Shown here piece by piece: positions 17,266 through 28,610 of a DNA stretch of 64,000 bases. Source of the stretch: an uncultured Pluralibacter sp. (lineage in GTDB: Bacteria > Pseudomonadota > Gammaproteobacteria > Enterobacterales > Enterobacteriaceae); the NCBI RefSeq assembly GCF_913775985.1, contig NZ_CAJYMB010000088.1, positions 40,556 through 104,555 of the forward strand, written 5' to 3'. Under the pieces are notes generated by a model. The model was not told the DNA's origin. It worked only from the letters and a program-made list of their open reading frames with translations, and searched no databases. The translations under genes and the position numbers were made by a program. Within the stretch, counting starts at the first letter, position 1, and each line of letters starts with the position of its first letter.

Positions 17266-18228
17266 ATGATTAAGAAGATCGGTGTGTTGACAAGCGGCGG
17301 TGATGCGCCAGGCATGAACGCAGCCATTCGCGGCGTAGTACGCTCGGCGCTGGCTGAAGGTTTAGAAGTGTTTGGCATCTATGATGGTTATCTCGGGCTG
17401 TATGAAGACCGTATGGTTCAGCTCGACCGTTACAGCGTATCCGATATGATTAACCGCGGCGGTACCTTCCTCGGCTCCGCGCGCTTCCCGGAGTTCCGTG
17501 AAGAGCACATCCGCGCAGTGGCTATCGAAAACATGAAACGACGCGGCCTCGACGCGCTGGTAGTTATCGGCGGTGACGGCTCCTACATGGGGGCAAAGCG
17601 CCTGACCGAAATGGGCTTTCCGTGCATCGGCCTGCCGGGCACCATTGATAACGATATTAAAGGCACCGACTACACCATTGGCTACTTCACCGCGCTCGGC
17701 ACGGTGGTTGAGGCCATTGACCGCCTGCGCGATACCTCCTCTTCACACCAGCGTATCTCCATTGTTGAAGTCATGGGCCGCTACTGCGGCGATCTGACGC
17801 TGGCTGCGGCCATTGCCGGCGGCTGCGAGTTCGTGGTTGTGCCGGAAGTTGAGTTCAGCCGCGATGACCTGGTGTCTGAAATCAAAGCCGGTATCGCCAA
17901 AGGTAAAAAGCACGCTATCGTGGCCATCACCGAGCACATGTGCGACGTTGACGAGCTGGCTCATTTCATTGAGAAAGAGACCGGACGTGAAACCCGCGCG
18001 ACCGTACTGGGCCACATCCAGCGCGGCGGCTCTCCGGTGCCTTATGACCGCATTCTTGCCTCCCGAATGGGTTCTTACGCGATTGAGCTGCTGCTGGAAG
18101 GCTACGGCGGCCGCTGCGTCGGCATCCAGAACGAGAAGCTGGTTCACCACGATATCATCGACGCGATCGAAAACATGAAGCGCCCGTTCAGAACCGACAT
18201 GATGGACTGCGCGAAAAAGCTTTACTGA
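17266..18228 (+). CDS. pfkA: 6-phosphofructokinase I
   Basis: A 320-residue ATP-dependent phosphofructokinase, the committed step of glycolysis; a cytoplasmic tetramer activated by ADP and inhibited by PEP. The ATP-site loop [15 protein letters not shown], the magnesium-binding [12 protein letters not shown] and the catalytic [13 protein letters not shown] (Asp127) are intact. Preceded by a Cra operator and followed by a strong terminator. In E. coli sbp follows; here the next gene is rraA on the opposite strand. Confidence 0.98.
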   Translation: MIKKIGVLTSGGDAPGMNAAIRGVVRSALAEGLEVFGIYDGYLGLYEDRMVQLDRYSVSDMINRGGTFLGSARFPEFREEHIRAVAIENMKRRGLDALVVIGGDGSYMGAKRLTEMGFPCIGLPGTIDNDIKGTDYTIGYFTALGTVVEAIDRLRDTSSSHQRISIVEVMGRYCGDLTLAAAIAGGCEFVVVPEVEFSRDDLVSEIKAGIAKGKKHAIVAITEHMCDVDELAHFIEKETGRETRATVLGHIQRGGSPVPYDRILASRMGSYAIELLLEGYGGRCVGIQNEKLVHHDIIDAIENMKRPFRTDMMDCAKKLY

Positions 18229-18239
18229 TTCGCTGATGC

Positions 18240-18271
18240 AAAAAGGCCTTCTCGCTGAGAAGGCCTTTTTT
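18240..18271. terminator. Bidirectional terminator between pfkA and rraA
   Basis: Perfect AAAAGGCCTTCTC/GAGAAGGCCTTTT hairpin with a three-base loop, flanked by A and T runs so that it can stop transcription from both sides. Confidence 0.92.
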
Positions 18272-18294
18272 ATGTCCCGAAAACGCCGCCGCTG

Positions 18295-18780
18295 TTACTC
18301 GATGTCGAGCGCGTCCTCTGACAGGATGATGCCGGTATTGTCCGCGTACAGATGGTCGCCAGAGAAGAAGGTCACACCGCCGAAGTTAACGCGAACGTCG
18401 CTTTCGCCAATGCCTTCACCGGCAGCACCGACTGGAATGGCCGCCAGCGCCTGGATCCCCAGATCCAGCTCTTCCAGATCGTCCACCTGACGTACCGCGC
18501 CGTAAACCACGATGCCTTCCCATTCGTTCTGCACCGCCAGTTTGCCGAGGTCGGCGTCGATCAGCGCCCGGCGTACCGAGCCGCCGCCGTCAACCAGCAG
18601 GATCCGGCCGCGGCCGTTTTCTTCGAGCATGTCGTACAGCAGCCCGTTATCCTCGAAACACTTCACCGTGATGATTTGACCACCAAAGGAAGACCGGCCG
18701 CCAAAATTGGAGAACAGCGGTTCAACCACGTTGACATCTTCCTGGTAGATGTCGCAAAGCTCGGATGTATCGTATTTCAT
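18295..18780 (-). CDS. rraA: Ribonuclease E activity regulator RraA
   Basis: A 161-residue protein that binds the C-terminal scaffold of RNase E and inhibits mRNA decay. It starts [15 protein letters not shown], and contains [12 protein letters not shown] and the MenG-like fold core [17 protein letters not shown] typical of RraA. It has no methyltransferase motif, consistent with the corrected E. coli annotation of former menG. It follows menA after 91 bases on the same strand. zapB, its usual neighbour in E. coli, is not beside it. Confidence 0.97.
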   Translation of the reverse strand: MKYDTSELCDIYQEDVNVVEPLFSNFGGRSSFGGQIITVKCFEDNGLLYDMLEENGRGRILLVDGGGSVRRALIDADLGKLAVQNEWEGIVVYGAVRQVDDLEELDLGIQALAAIPVGAAGEGIGESDVRVNFGGVTFFSGDHLYADNTGIILSEDALDIE

Positions 18781-18871
18781 AGGGTTAACTTCAGTTGCCG
18801 CGAGTTATTTCAGTATATCGCGTGAAACGCATTGTTGGCAAAATCATCAATTGTTAATTGATATTTGTCAG

Positions 18872-19798
18872 CTAAGCGGCGAAGTGGCTGATAACGATCC
18901 CCACCACAAACAGCAGGTTAGTCAGAATAGCCCCTTTCACGGTGCGCTCCAGCATTGGGCGCATATCCACCGGATCGAGGTGGCTCAGGATGAAGCGGGC
19001 CTGTTTTACCAGCAGCGGCGCGGCGAGAATGAACATCCAGCCCCACAGGCTGTGAACCTCAAGCAGGACGAACAGCGCCAGGCACAGCGGGGCGCCAGCC
19101 AGCAGGCAGGCGTGGTAGCGGCGGGCGTTTACCGGACCGAGGCGCACGGCTAGCGTGTTTTTACCGTTCTCGCGATCGCTGTCGATATCGCGCATGTTGT
19201 TAACGTTCAGCACCGCGGTTGCCAGCAGGCCGCAGGCGGTTGCCGGCAGGAACATAATGGCTTCTACCGTGTGCGACTGCAGATACCAGCTGCCGATAAC
19301 GCTGAGCCAGCCAAAGAAAATCAGCACTGATATATCGCCGAGGCCAATATAGCCGTAAGGTTTTGTGCCGACGGTATAGGTGATGGCGGCGACGATAGAG
19401 AGCAGGCCGAGCACCAGAAAACCAAGAAAGTCCTGCATGGATTGCCATGAGGCAATCAGCAGCGCGAGGCCGGAGACGCAAATCAGCGCAACGGTGATGA
19501 TTAGCGCACGCTTCATTTGAGCCTGGGTAATCGCCCCTTTCTGCATCCCGCGCAGCGGCCCGAGCCGGTCCGGTTTATCGCTGCCCTTCACGGCATCGCC
19601 GTAATCGTTCGCCAGATTGGAGAGGATTTGCAGTAAACCCGCGGTGATCAGCGCCAGCAGCGCCACCAGCGGATCGAAATGGCCCTGCCACCAGGCCAGC
19701 GCAATACCGACAATAATGGCTGAGAAAGCCAGGGGAAGTGTTTTGGGGCGAAGGCTTTCCAGCCAGGCCTGAGAGCGGCTTATTGAGTGTTCGGTCAT
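18872..19798 (-). CDS. menA: 1,4-dihydroxy-2-naphthoate octaprenyltransferase
   Basis: A 308-residue inner-membrane UbiA-family prenyltransferase that attaches the octaprenyl chain in menaquinone synthesis. The first Asp-rich motif NLANDYGDAVKGSDKPDR (about residues 66-83) and the second, NNMRDIDSDRENGKNT, bind the prenyl diphosphate through magnesium. Eight or nine hydrophobic segments are evident. The start at 19798 gives MTEHSISRSQAW, matching E. coli; an upstream in-frame ATG is rejected. Menaquinone serves anaerobic respiration. Confidence 0.97.
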   Translation of the reverse strand: MTEHSISRSQAWLESLRPKTLPLAFSAIIVGIALAWWQGHFDPLVALLALITAGLLQILSNLANDYGDAVKGSDKPDRLGPLRGMQKGAITQAQMKRALIITVALICVSGLALLIASWQSMQDFLGFLVLGLLSIVAAITYTVGTKPYGYIGLGDISVLIFFGWLSVIGSWYLQSHTVEAIMFLPATACGLLATAVLNVNNMRDIDSDRENGKNTLAVRLGPVNARRYHACLLAGAPLCLALFVLLEVHSLWGWMFILAAPLLVKQARFILSHLDPVDMRPMLERTVKGAILTNLLFVVGIVISHFAA

Positions 19799-19877
19799 AG
19801 TTCCAGCCAATAAAATGGGGGCTAACTCCGTAGAGTTTATGCCCCCATCGACAGTGATGAAAATGCAATAGCCGCGA

Positions 19878-21212
19878 TTATAGAATAAAACGGCTCAGAT
19901 CTTCATCTGCCACCAGCTCATCAAGATGTTTGCTGACATATTCCGCATCAATAGTGATGCTTTCTCCGTCCAGCTCGCTGGCGTCATAGGAAATATCTTC
20001 CATTAGACGTTCAAGCACGGTGTGCAGGCGGCGGGCACCGATATTTTCGGTTGTCTCGTTCACCTGCCATGCGGCTTCGGCAATACGCTTGATGCCGCCG
20101 TCGGTGAACTCGATGTTAACGCCTTCGGTCGCCATCAGCGCTTTGTACTGTACGGTGACGGACGCATTTGGCTCGGTCAGAATGCGCTCGAAGTCTTCGG
20201 TGGTCAGCGCTTTCAGCTCAACGCGAATCGGCAGACGTCCCTGCAGCTCCGGGATCAGGTCTGACGGGCTTGCCACCTGGAACGCGCCGGAGGCGATAAA
20301 CAGGATGTGGTCGGTTTTGACCATTCCGTGTTTCGTCGATACCGTGCAGCCTTCCACCAGCGGCAGCAGGTCGCGCTGCACACCTTCGCGGGACACGTCC
20401 GGGCCGGAGGAGTTGCCGCCGCGTTTGCAGATTTTGTCGATTTCGTCGATAAACACGATCCCGTGCTGCTCAACGGCGTCGATGGCGTCCTGCTTCAGCT
20501 CTTCCGGATTGACCAGCTTCGCCGCTTCTTCTTCAATCAGCAGCTTCATGGCGTCTTTGATTTTCAGCTTGCGCGGCTTCTGCTTCTGGCCGCCCAGGTT
20601 CTGGAACATCGACTGCAGCTGGCTGGTCATCTCTTCCATGCCCGGAGGCGCCATAATTTCAACGCCCATCGGTGCCGCGGCGAGATCGATTTCAATCTCT
20701 TTATCGTCCAGCTGGCCTTCGCGCAGCTTTTTACGGAACGCCTGGCGCGCTGCGGACGGCTCCTGAGTAGTCTCCGCCTGGCCCCAGTTATTTTTGGCCG
20801 GCGGGATCAGCGCGTCGAGAATGCGCTCTTCCGCCATTTCTTCGGCGCGGTAGCGATTTTTATCAATGGACTGCATGCGCACCATTTTTACCGCCGCATC
20901 GGTCAGATCGCGGATAATAGAATCCACTTCTTTCCCGACGTAGCCGACTTCGGTGAACTTCGTCGCTTCAACTTTGATGAACGGCGCGTTGGCGAGCTTC
21001 GCCAGGCGGCGGGCGATTTCGGTTTTACCAACGCCGGTTGGGCCGATCATCAGAATATTTTTTGGCGTAACTTCATGGCGCAGCTCTTCGTCGAGCTGCA
21101 TGCGGCGCCAGCGGTTACGCAGGGCGATTGCCACAGAACGCTTCGCGGCGTCCTGACCGATAATGTGCTTGTTCAGTTCGCTGACAATTTCGCGTGGGGT
21201 CATTTCAGACAT
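19878..21212 (-). CDS. hslU: ATPase/unfoldase subunit of the HslUV protease
   Basis: A 444-residue AAA+ ATPase that unfolds substrates and feeds them to HslV. Walker A is [16 protein letters not shown] (about residue 57) and Walker B is [11 protein letters not shown] (about 252). The pore motif GYVGKEVDS and the C-terminal EDLSRFIL tail, which inserts into HslV, are present. The gene starts nine bases after hslV on the same strand. Confidence 0.98.
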   Translation of the reverse strand: MSEMTPREIVSELNKHIIGQDAAKRSVAIALRNRWRRMQLDEELRHEVTPKNILMIGPTGVGKTEIARRLAKLANAPFIKVEATKFTEVGYVGKEVDSIIRDLTDAAVKMVRMQSIDKNRYRAEEMAEERILDALIPPAKNNWGQAETTQEPSAARQAFRKKLREGQLDDKEIEIDLAAAPMGVEIMAPPGMEEMTSQLQSMFQNLGGQKQKPRKLKIKDAMKLLIEEEAAKLVNPEELKQDAIDAVEQHGIVFIDEIDKICKRGGNSSGPDVSREGVQRDLLPLVEGCTVSTKHGMVKTDHILFIASGAFQVASPSDLIPELQGRLPIRVELKALTTEDFERILTEPNASVTVQYKALMATEGVNIEFTDGGIKRIAEAAWQVNETTENIGARRLHTVLERLMEDISYDASELDGESITIDAEYVSKHLDELVADEDLSRFIL

Positions 21213-21221
21213 GGGAGATCC

Positions 21222-21752
21222 TTACGCTTTAGACGGTAATTCTTCAATGGTGTGATTGTGGTTGGTATAGATGCAGATATCGCCTGCAATATCCAACGCT
21301 TTCACCGCGATATCGCGGGCGTCCATTTCGGTATTTTCAAGCAGGGCGCGGGCTGCGGCCTGGGCATATGGACCACCGGAACCAATGGCGATCAGATCGT
21401 TCTCGGGCTGAACCACATCGCCGTTGCCGGTGATTATCAGGGATGCATTTTCGTCTGCAACGGCCAACAGCGCTTCCAGCTTGCGCAGCATGCGATCGGT
21501 ACGCCAGTCTTTTGCCAGCTCAACGGCGGCCTTCACCAGGTGCCCCTGGTGCATTTCCAGCTTCCGTTCGAACAGTTCAAACAGGGTGAAGGCGTCCGCG
21601 GTGCCGCCCGCAAAACCGGCGATCACTTTGTCGTTGTACAGACGACGCACTTTTTTCACGTTGCCTTTCATCACGGTGTTGCCAAGCGTAGCCTGACCAT
21701 CACCGGCGATAACGACATGACCGTTACGGCGAACACTTACTATTGTTGTCAC
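21222..21752 (-). CDS. hslV: Peptidase subunit of the HslUV protease
   Basis: A 176-residue threonine peptidase of the bacterial proteasome-like HslUV complex. After removal of the first Met the protein begins [19 protein letters not shown], giving the catalytic Thr1. [15 protein letters not shown] and [13 protein letters not shown] are conserved. It degrades SulA, RpoH and other regulators at high temperature. A heat-shock promoter lies 69-96 bases upstream. Confidence 0.98.
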   Translation of the reverse strand: MTTIVSVRRNGHVVIAGDGQATLGNTVMKGNVKKVRRLYNDKVIAGFAGGTADAFTLFELFERKLEMHQGHLVKAAVELAKDWRTDRMLRKLEALLAVADENASLIITGNGDVVQPENDLIAIGSGGPYAQAAARALLENTEMDARDIAVKALDIAGDICIYTNHNHTIEELPSKA

Positions 21753-21786
21753 GAGGAGCCCCCTCTGAGTGTAAAACAGAATAGAG

Positions 21787-21805
21787 GCCCCGCACGGAGT
21801 ACGGG
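21787..21805 (-). terminator. Hairpin between ftsN and hslV
   Basis: CCCCG/CGGGG hairpin just after the heat-shock promoter. On the minus strand it is followed by CCTCTATTCTGTTTT, so it may end ftsN transcripts or lie in the hslVU leader RNA. Confidence 0.45.
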
Positions 21806-21820
21806 GCAGAATGGAATTAG

Positions 21821-21848
21821 AGATGGGGGGGTTTTTAGGGGTTTCAAC
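21821..21848 (-). promoter_or_regulatory. Sigma-32 heat-shock promoter of hslVU
   Basis: On the minus strand: TTGAAA (21847-21842), 11 bases, then CCCCCCATCT (21830-21821). This fits the RpoH consensus CTTGAAA-N-CCCCATNT. The -35 element overlaps the ftsN stop codon. Confidence 0.8.
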
Positions 21849-22869
21849 CCCCGGCGGCCAGACGAATGCAGTTTCCGTGGCCTGCGCTCTTCAGGCGAGC
21901 CATGGTGCTGTCGGCGCTGGCTTTGCCTTTGACCGGGCCGATAACCACGCGGTTCCAGCCGTTGTTGGTAGTGATATGGGAGTCAAAACCTTCAAAAGCC
22001 AGCTTAGCGCGGGTGGTTTCTGCCTGTTCGGCACCTTTAAACGAGCCGCACTGGATCATCCAGCGGCGATCGTCCTGCTTATCGGCAGTCTGTTTCGCTG
22101 GCTCCGCTTCGCGGGTGACCGGAGCCGCCTGCTGGGCCTTCGGCTGACTGGCGGCAGTATGCGCTGGCGTCTGGATCAGATCCTGATACGGCTGCTGCGC
22201 GGCAGCAGGTTTATGCTGCGTCTGGCGCGGCTGCTGAACCGGCTGGTTCTGCACGGTTCGCGGCTGCTCAACCTGGCGCTGCTGGCTACGCGGAGCCTGC
22301 ACCGGCTGGCTCTGGCTCCACTGCTGCTGCGGCACCTGCTGGGCCTGTTGCACCTGCTGCGCTACGCGCTGGCGCTGCAGGGTTTGCTTGCGCTGCTCCG
22401 GCGTTTGCTCGTTCCACGGCACTTCCGTCAGCTGGGTTGGCTGCTGGCGCATATCCGCCTGCATCTGGGCCAGCAGCTGGCGCTGCTCGTCGGTAAGCTC
22501 GCTGGTATTTTTTACTTCGCCGCCGGCGGAAGGTTCCGTCGGCGCACGCACGCCCGGCTGGCGGCTTTCCAGTTCTTTAATATAGCGCCAACGCTCTTCG
22601 GGCTTCGGCGGTAAACCATTGCCCGTGACCTGGCGGCTTTTTAACGCTTCGGCTTCTTCTTTTTTATGATGGGTAATGAAGTACAAACCACCGATAAAGG
22701 CCACCAGCACGGCGGCCGCGATGGCGACCATTGCCGGGGACACAGCAGGAAGGCTACTTTGCTTTTTGCGGGAGTTCCGTGATGAACCCTTTTTATGCCG
22801 CGAAGGAGCCGGCTGGCCGCGGCGTACATAATCTCGTTGTGCCACTCTCGTTTCGCTGTATTTAGTCAT
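21844..22869 (-). CDS. ftsN: Cell-division protein FtsN
   Basis: A 341-residue bitopic inner-membrane protein that triggers septal peptidoglycan synthesis by acting on FtsA and FtsQLB/FtsWI. It has a basic cytoplasmic tail (residues 1-33), one membrane helix (about 47-67, [19 protein letters not shown]), a short helical essential region around residues 80-100, a long Gln/Pro-rich linker (about 120-250) and a C-terminal SPOR domain (about 262-341, with [19 protein letters not shown]). It is about 20 residues longer than E. coli FtsN, the excess being in the Gln-rich linker. cytR lies 77 bases upstream on the same strand. Confidence 0.96.
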   Translation of the reverse strand: MTKYSETRVAQRDYVRRGQPAPSRHKKGSSRNSRKKQSSLPAVSPAMVAIAAAVLVAFIGGLYFITHHKKEEAEALKSRQVTGNGLPPKPEERWRYIKELESRQPGVRAPTEPSAGGEVKNTSELTDEQRQLLAQMQADMRQQPTQLTEVPWNEQTPEQRKQTLQRQRVAQQVQQAQQVPQQQWSQSQPVQAPRSQQRQVEQPRTVQNQPVQQPRQTQHKPAAAQQPYQDLIQTPAHTAASQPKAQQAAPVTREAEPAKQTADKQDDRRWMIQCGSFKGAEQAETTRAKLAFEGFDSHITTNNGWNRVVIGPVKGKASADSTMARLKSAGHGNCIRLAAGG

Positions 22870-22946
22870 TTATCAGGCCGCCATGTTACTTAAGCGGCGG
22901 GCCTTTGACCAGAACATGAAGTCTTAAACATCCCCCTGCCGGCGAC

Positions 22947-23969
22947 TTATTTTTTCGCCGTACTGCCGCGCACGATTAATTCGCAATCCAGCAGCCGCGA
23001 TCCGCTGCTGACGCTGCGGCCGTTAATCTGATCGAGCAGCAGCAGCATGGCCTCGCGGCCGATGGCAAAGCGCGGCTGGGAGATGGTGGTGAGCGGCGGA
23101 TCGCAGAACTCGCTCAGCGAAATATTATCAAAGCCGATAATCGACAGGTCGCGAGGAACTTTCAGGCCGCGGCGCTTGGCCAGCGACAGCGCGCCGAGCG
23201 CCATAATATCGCTGTGGCAGAAGATGGCCGTTGGCGGCTGCGGCAGCGCCAGTAGCTGCTCCATTGCGCTGGCCCCGGCTTCATAAGTAAAGTTGCCCCG
23301 GGCAATGTAGTGCGGGTCAATGGGCAGCCCGCTGCGGCGCAGCGCCTGCACGTAACCCTGCAGGCGGTAGTGGCACAGCGGCATCTCTTCCGGGCCGGCA
23401 ATGCAGCCAATCCGCTGGTGGCCCAGGTCGTGCAAATAGTTAACCGCATTGAAGGAGGCGGTCAGGTTATCAATGTGGACTGTCGGCAGCTCCAGTTCGG
23501 GCGCGAACTCGTTAGCCATCACCATCGGCGGAAGGTTGCGCTGCTCTTCAATGCCGGCATCGAACGGCAGGCGCGAGCCGAGCAGCAGCATGCCGTCAAT
23601 TTGCTTAGTGATAATCAGATCGAGAAAGGTTTTTTCCTGCTGGTTCTGATGGGCGCAATCGCCAATCAGCACCAGGTAGCCTTTTTCGGCAGCGGTAACT
23701 TCAATGCCGCGAATAATTTCGCTGAAGAAGGGATCGCAAATGTCGGGAACGATGACCAGCAGGGTGCGCGATTCATTGCGCTTCATGTTGCGCCCCGGCG
23801 ACTGCGGCAGATAGCCCACGTCCTGCGCGGCCTGCTCAACTTTATTACGGGTGCTCTGAGAAACTTTATCGGGATTCATCAGCGCCCGGGAAACGGTCGC
23901 CGTTGAGACATTGGCTCTCAGAGCCACATCCTTCATGGTTGCTGCCACAACCTGCTTTTTGCACTTCAC
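22947..23969 (-). CDS. cytR: LacI-family repressor CytR
   Basis: A 340-residue repressor of nucleoside uptake and catabolism that works together with CRP and is relieved by cytidine. The N-terminal helix-turn-helix is MKDVALRANVSTATVSRAL (about residues 12-30) with the hinge after NPDKVS. The rest is a periplasmic-binding-protein-like sensor (SIIGFDNISLSEFCDPPLT near the C-terminus). Its own operator was not identified. Confidence 0.96.
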   Translation of the reverse strand: MKCKKQVVAATMKDVALRANVSTATVSRALMNPDKVSQSTRNKVEQAAQDVGYLPQSPGRNMKRNESRTLLVIVPDICDPFFSEIIRGIEVTAAEKGYLVLIGDCAHQNQQEKTFLDLIITKQIDGMLLLGSRLPFDAGIEEQRNLPPMVMANEFAPELELPTVHIDNLTASFNAVNYLHDLGHQRIGCIAGPEEMPLCHYRLQGYVQALRRSGLPIDPHYIARGNFTYEAGASAMEQLLALPQPPTAIFCHSDIMALGALSLAKRRGLKVPRDLSIIGFDNISLSEFCDPPLTTISQPRFAIGREAMLLLLDQINGRSVSSGSRLLDCELIVRGSTAKK

Positions 23970-24117
23970 CTGACTTCTCCTCGCTGGCGGCGCAGGGGCA
24001 TCCGCTGTCCCCGGCCAAACTCTTTTCTTGTATCAGATTGTCCGACCGGGGAGTTACAGAATTTTCATTAAAACTGTGATGAATGTTAAATATTACGATC
24101 CAGTTCGCAGCTCTGCG

Positions 24118-26439
<2,322 letters not shown>

Positions 26440-26517
26440 TCAGAGATCTTTTTACAATCTCGCGTGGTGTCTGGCGTTAGGGCTGGAAGAGCGACGCGGC
26501 CTTATTGAGGTTCTCCC

Positions 26518-26730
26518 ATGAAACAAGGTATTCACCCGAAATACGAAGAAATCACTGCAAACTGCTCTTGCGGTAACGTGATTAAAATCAACTCTACAGT
26601 TGGTCACGATCTGAACCTGGACGTGTGCGCAAAATGCCACCCGTTCTACACTGGCAAGCAGCGTGACGTTGCGACCGGTGGCCGTGTTGACCGCTTTAAC
26701 AAGCGCTTCAGCATCCCGGGCAGCAAATAA
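26518..26730 (+). CDS. rpmE: 50S ribosomal protein bL31 (zinc form)
   Basis: A 70-residue ribosomal protein starting [16 protein letters not shown]. The zinc-binding cysteines are present (CSCGN and CAKC), so this is the C+ form that is replaced by a zinc-free paralogue under zinc starvation. GGTTCTCCC separates a weak purine-rich site from the ATG. Divergent from priA; converges on metJ through a shared terminator. The yiiX gene found here in E. coli is absent. Confidence 0.97.
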   Translation: MKQGIHPKYEEITANCSCGNVIKINSTVGHDLNLDVCAKCHPFYTGKQRDVATGGRVDRFNKRFSIPGSK

Positions 26731-26738
26731 GTTTCCCG

Positions 26739-26766
26739 AAAAAAGGCGCCTGCGGCGCCTTTTTTA
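26739..26766. terminator. Bidirectional terminator between rpmE and metJ
   Basis: GGCGCC-TGC-GGCGCC hairpin between runs of six A and six T residues; usable from both strands. Confidence 0.92.
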
Positions 26767-26780
26767 CATCTGCAATCCTC

Positions 26781-27098
26781 TTAGTACTCCCACGTTTCCG
26801 GGTCGATACCCAGCTCGCGCATAATCGCTTTTGCCTCTTCCGGGATTTCATCGCTGCGTTCTTTACGCAGGTCGGCATCGTTCGGCAACGGCTGGCCCGT
26901 GAAGGCATGCAGGAACGCTTCACACAGCAATTCGCTGTTAGTCGCGTGACGCAGGTTGTTCACCTGACGCCGGGTACGTTCATCGGTCAGGGTTTTTAAC
27001 ACCTTCAGAGGAATGGACACCGTAATTTTTTTTACCTGCTCGCTCTTCTTACCGTGCTCAGCGTAGGGGCTGATATATTCGCCGCTCCATTCAGCCAT
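26781..27098 (-). CDS. metJ: Methionine repressor MetJ
   Basis: A 105-residue ribbon-helix-helix repressor that binds tandem met boxes with S-adenosylmethionine as corepressor. The DNA-contacting strand is [13 protein letters not shown] (about residues 21-33). The start [15 protein letters not shown] at 27098 matches E. coli; the longer upstream frame crosses the regulatory region. Divergent from metBL across 349 bases that hold the operators. Confidence 0.98.
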   Translation of the reverse strand: MAEWSGEYISPYAEHGKKSEQVKKITVSIPLKVLKTLTDERTRRQVNNLRHATNSELLCEAFLHAFTGQPLPNDADLRKERSDEIPEEAKAIMRELGIDPETWEY

Positions 27099-27447
27099 GA
27101 GATATCTTATCCTCTCTTCATTAATATAAAGGCCGAACGCCGGTCCGGACCATACACGCGCAATTATCCGCCATACTCTAAGCTGTTTGCGCTGCGTGCG
27201 CGTATACCGCTCACCTGCCGCCTGCATACAGCCAGAATTATTGGGGACATAGTTTACCGCAGCTAAAAGATCGTGGCATCTGCCAGCGCGCTGCGCTTAT
27301 GCGCCAATACATAGGATTTTAACGGCTATTGGCAGTTTGCTCAATCTATACGCAAAGAAGTTTAGATGTCCAGATGTATTGACGTCTATTATTGCAGTGG
27401 TTACTCTGTGGTCTGTTTTTCATTGCCCAAGCCGAGAATAAGCCACC
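27099..27447. other. metJ-metB divergent regulatory region
   Basis: Promoters for metJ (leftward) and metBL (rightward) must lie here. The clearest elements are the tandem met boxes at 27356-27387. The metJ-proximal half shows no operator that I can place with confidence. Confidence 0.6.
27356..27387. promoter_or_regulatory. Tandem met boxes upstream of metB
   Basis: Four adjoining 8-mers in one register: AGAAGTTT, AGATGTCC, AGATGTAT, TGACGTCT, against the consensus AGACGTCT. The last matches seven of eight. They lie 61-92 bases before metB. Confidence 0.88.
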
Positions 27448-28608
27448 ATGACCCGTAAACCCGCCACAATCGCAGTGCGCAGCGGATTAAATGATGACGA
27501 ACAGTATGGCTGCGTTGTCCCGCCGATCCACCTCTCCAGCACCTATAATTTTACCGGATTTAACGAGCCCCGCGCCCACGACTACTCTCGCCGCGGCAAC
27601 CCGACGCGGGATGTGGTTCAGCGGGCGCTGGCCGAGCTGGAAGGCGGCGCGGGCGCGGTGCTGACCAATACCGGCATGTCGGCGATCCACCTGGTGACGA
27701 CCGTCTATCTTAGCCCCGGCGATCTGCTGGTGGCGCCGCACGACTGCTACGGCGGCAGCTATCGCCTGTTTGATAGCCTGGCAAAGCGCGGCTGCTACCG
27801 GGTGCGCTTTGTCGATCAGGGCGACGAACAGGCGCTGAAGGCGGCGCTGGCGGAGAAACCGAAGCTGGTGCTGGTGGAAAGCCCCAGCAATCCATTGTTA
27901 AGGGTCGTGGATATTGCGAAAATCTGCCGCCTGGCCCGGGAGGCCGGGGCGGTGAGCGTCGTGGACAACACCTTCCTCAGCCCGGCGCTGCAAAACCCGC
28001 TGGCGCTGGGCGCCGATCTGGTACTGCACTCCTGCACCAAATACCTTAACGGCCATTCGGATGTGGTGGCCGGCGTGGTGATTGCCAAAGAGCCCGAGCA
28101 GGTGACCGAGCTGGCGTGGTGGGCGAACAATATCGGCGTCACCGGTAGCGCGTTTGACAGCTACCTGCTGCTGCGCGGCCTGCGTACTCTGTCGCCGCGC
28201 ATGGAGGTGGCCCAGCGCAACGCTGCAACGATTGTTGACTATCTGAGACAGCAACCGCTGGTGAAAAAGCTGTATCATCCCTCCCTGCCCGATAACCCGG
28301 GCCATGAGATAGCCGCGCGCCAGCAAAAAGGCTTTGGCGCGATGCTCAGTTTCGAACTGGACGGTGACGAAGCGACGCTGCGCCGTTTTCTCGGCGGGCT
28401 GTCCCTGTTCACGCTGGCCGAATCGCTGGGCGGTGTTGAAAGCTTGATCTCGCACGCGGCCACCATGACCCACGCCGGCATGGCGCCAGAAGCGCGCGCG
28501 GCGGCTGGCATTTCGGAAACCCTGTTGCGTATTTCGACCGGTATTGAAGACAGCGAAGATTTGGTTGCCGACCTGGAAAATGGGTTCCGGGCAGCACAAG
28601 AGAGGTAA
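27448..28608 (+). CDS. metB: Cystathionine gamma-synthase
   Basis: A 386-residue PLP enzyme of methionine synthesis; it condenses O-succinylhomoserine with cysteine to give cystathionine. The PLP lysine lies in HSCTKYLNGHSDVVAG (about residue 198). NTGMSAIHLV and VDNTFLSPALQNPLALGAD are typical of the Cys/Met-metabolism family. Start MTRKPATIAVRSGL follows a weak ribosome-binding site. metL starts three bases after the stop, so the two form one operon under MetJ. Confidence 0.97.
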   Translation: MTRKPATIAVRSGLNDDEQYGCVVPPIHLSSTYNFTGFNEPRAHDYSRRGNPTRDVVQRALAELEGGAGAVLTNTGMSAIHLVTTVYLSPGDLLVAPHDCYGGSYRLFDSLAKRGCYRVRFVDQGDEQALKAALAEKPKLVLVESPSNPLLRVVDIAKICRLAREAGAVSVVDNTFLSPALQNPLALGADLVLHSCTKYLNGHSDVVAGVVIAKEPEQVTELAWWANNIGVTGSAFDSYLLLRGLRTLSPRMEVAQRNAATIVDYLRQQPLVKKLYHPSLPDNPGHEIAARQQKGFGAMLSFELDGDEATLRRFLGGLSLFTLAESLGGVESLISHAATMTHAGMAPEARAAAGISETLLRISTGIEDSEDLVADLENGFRAAQER

Positions 28609-28610
28609 GC

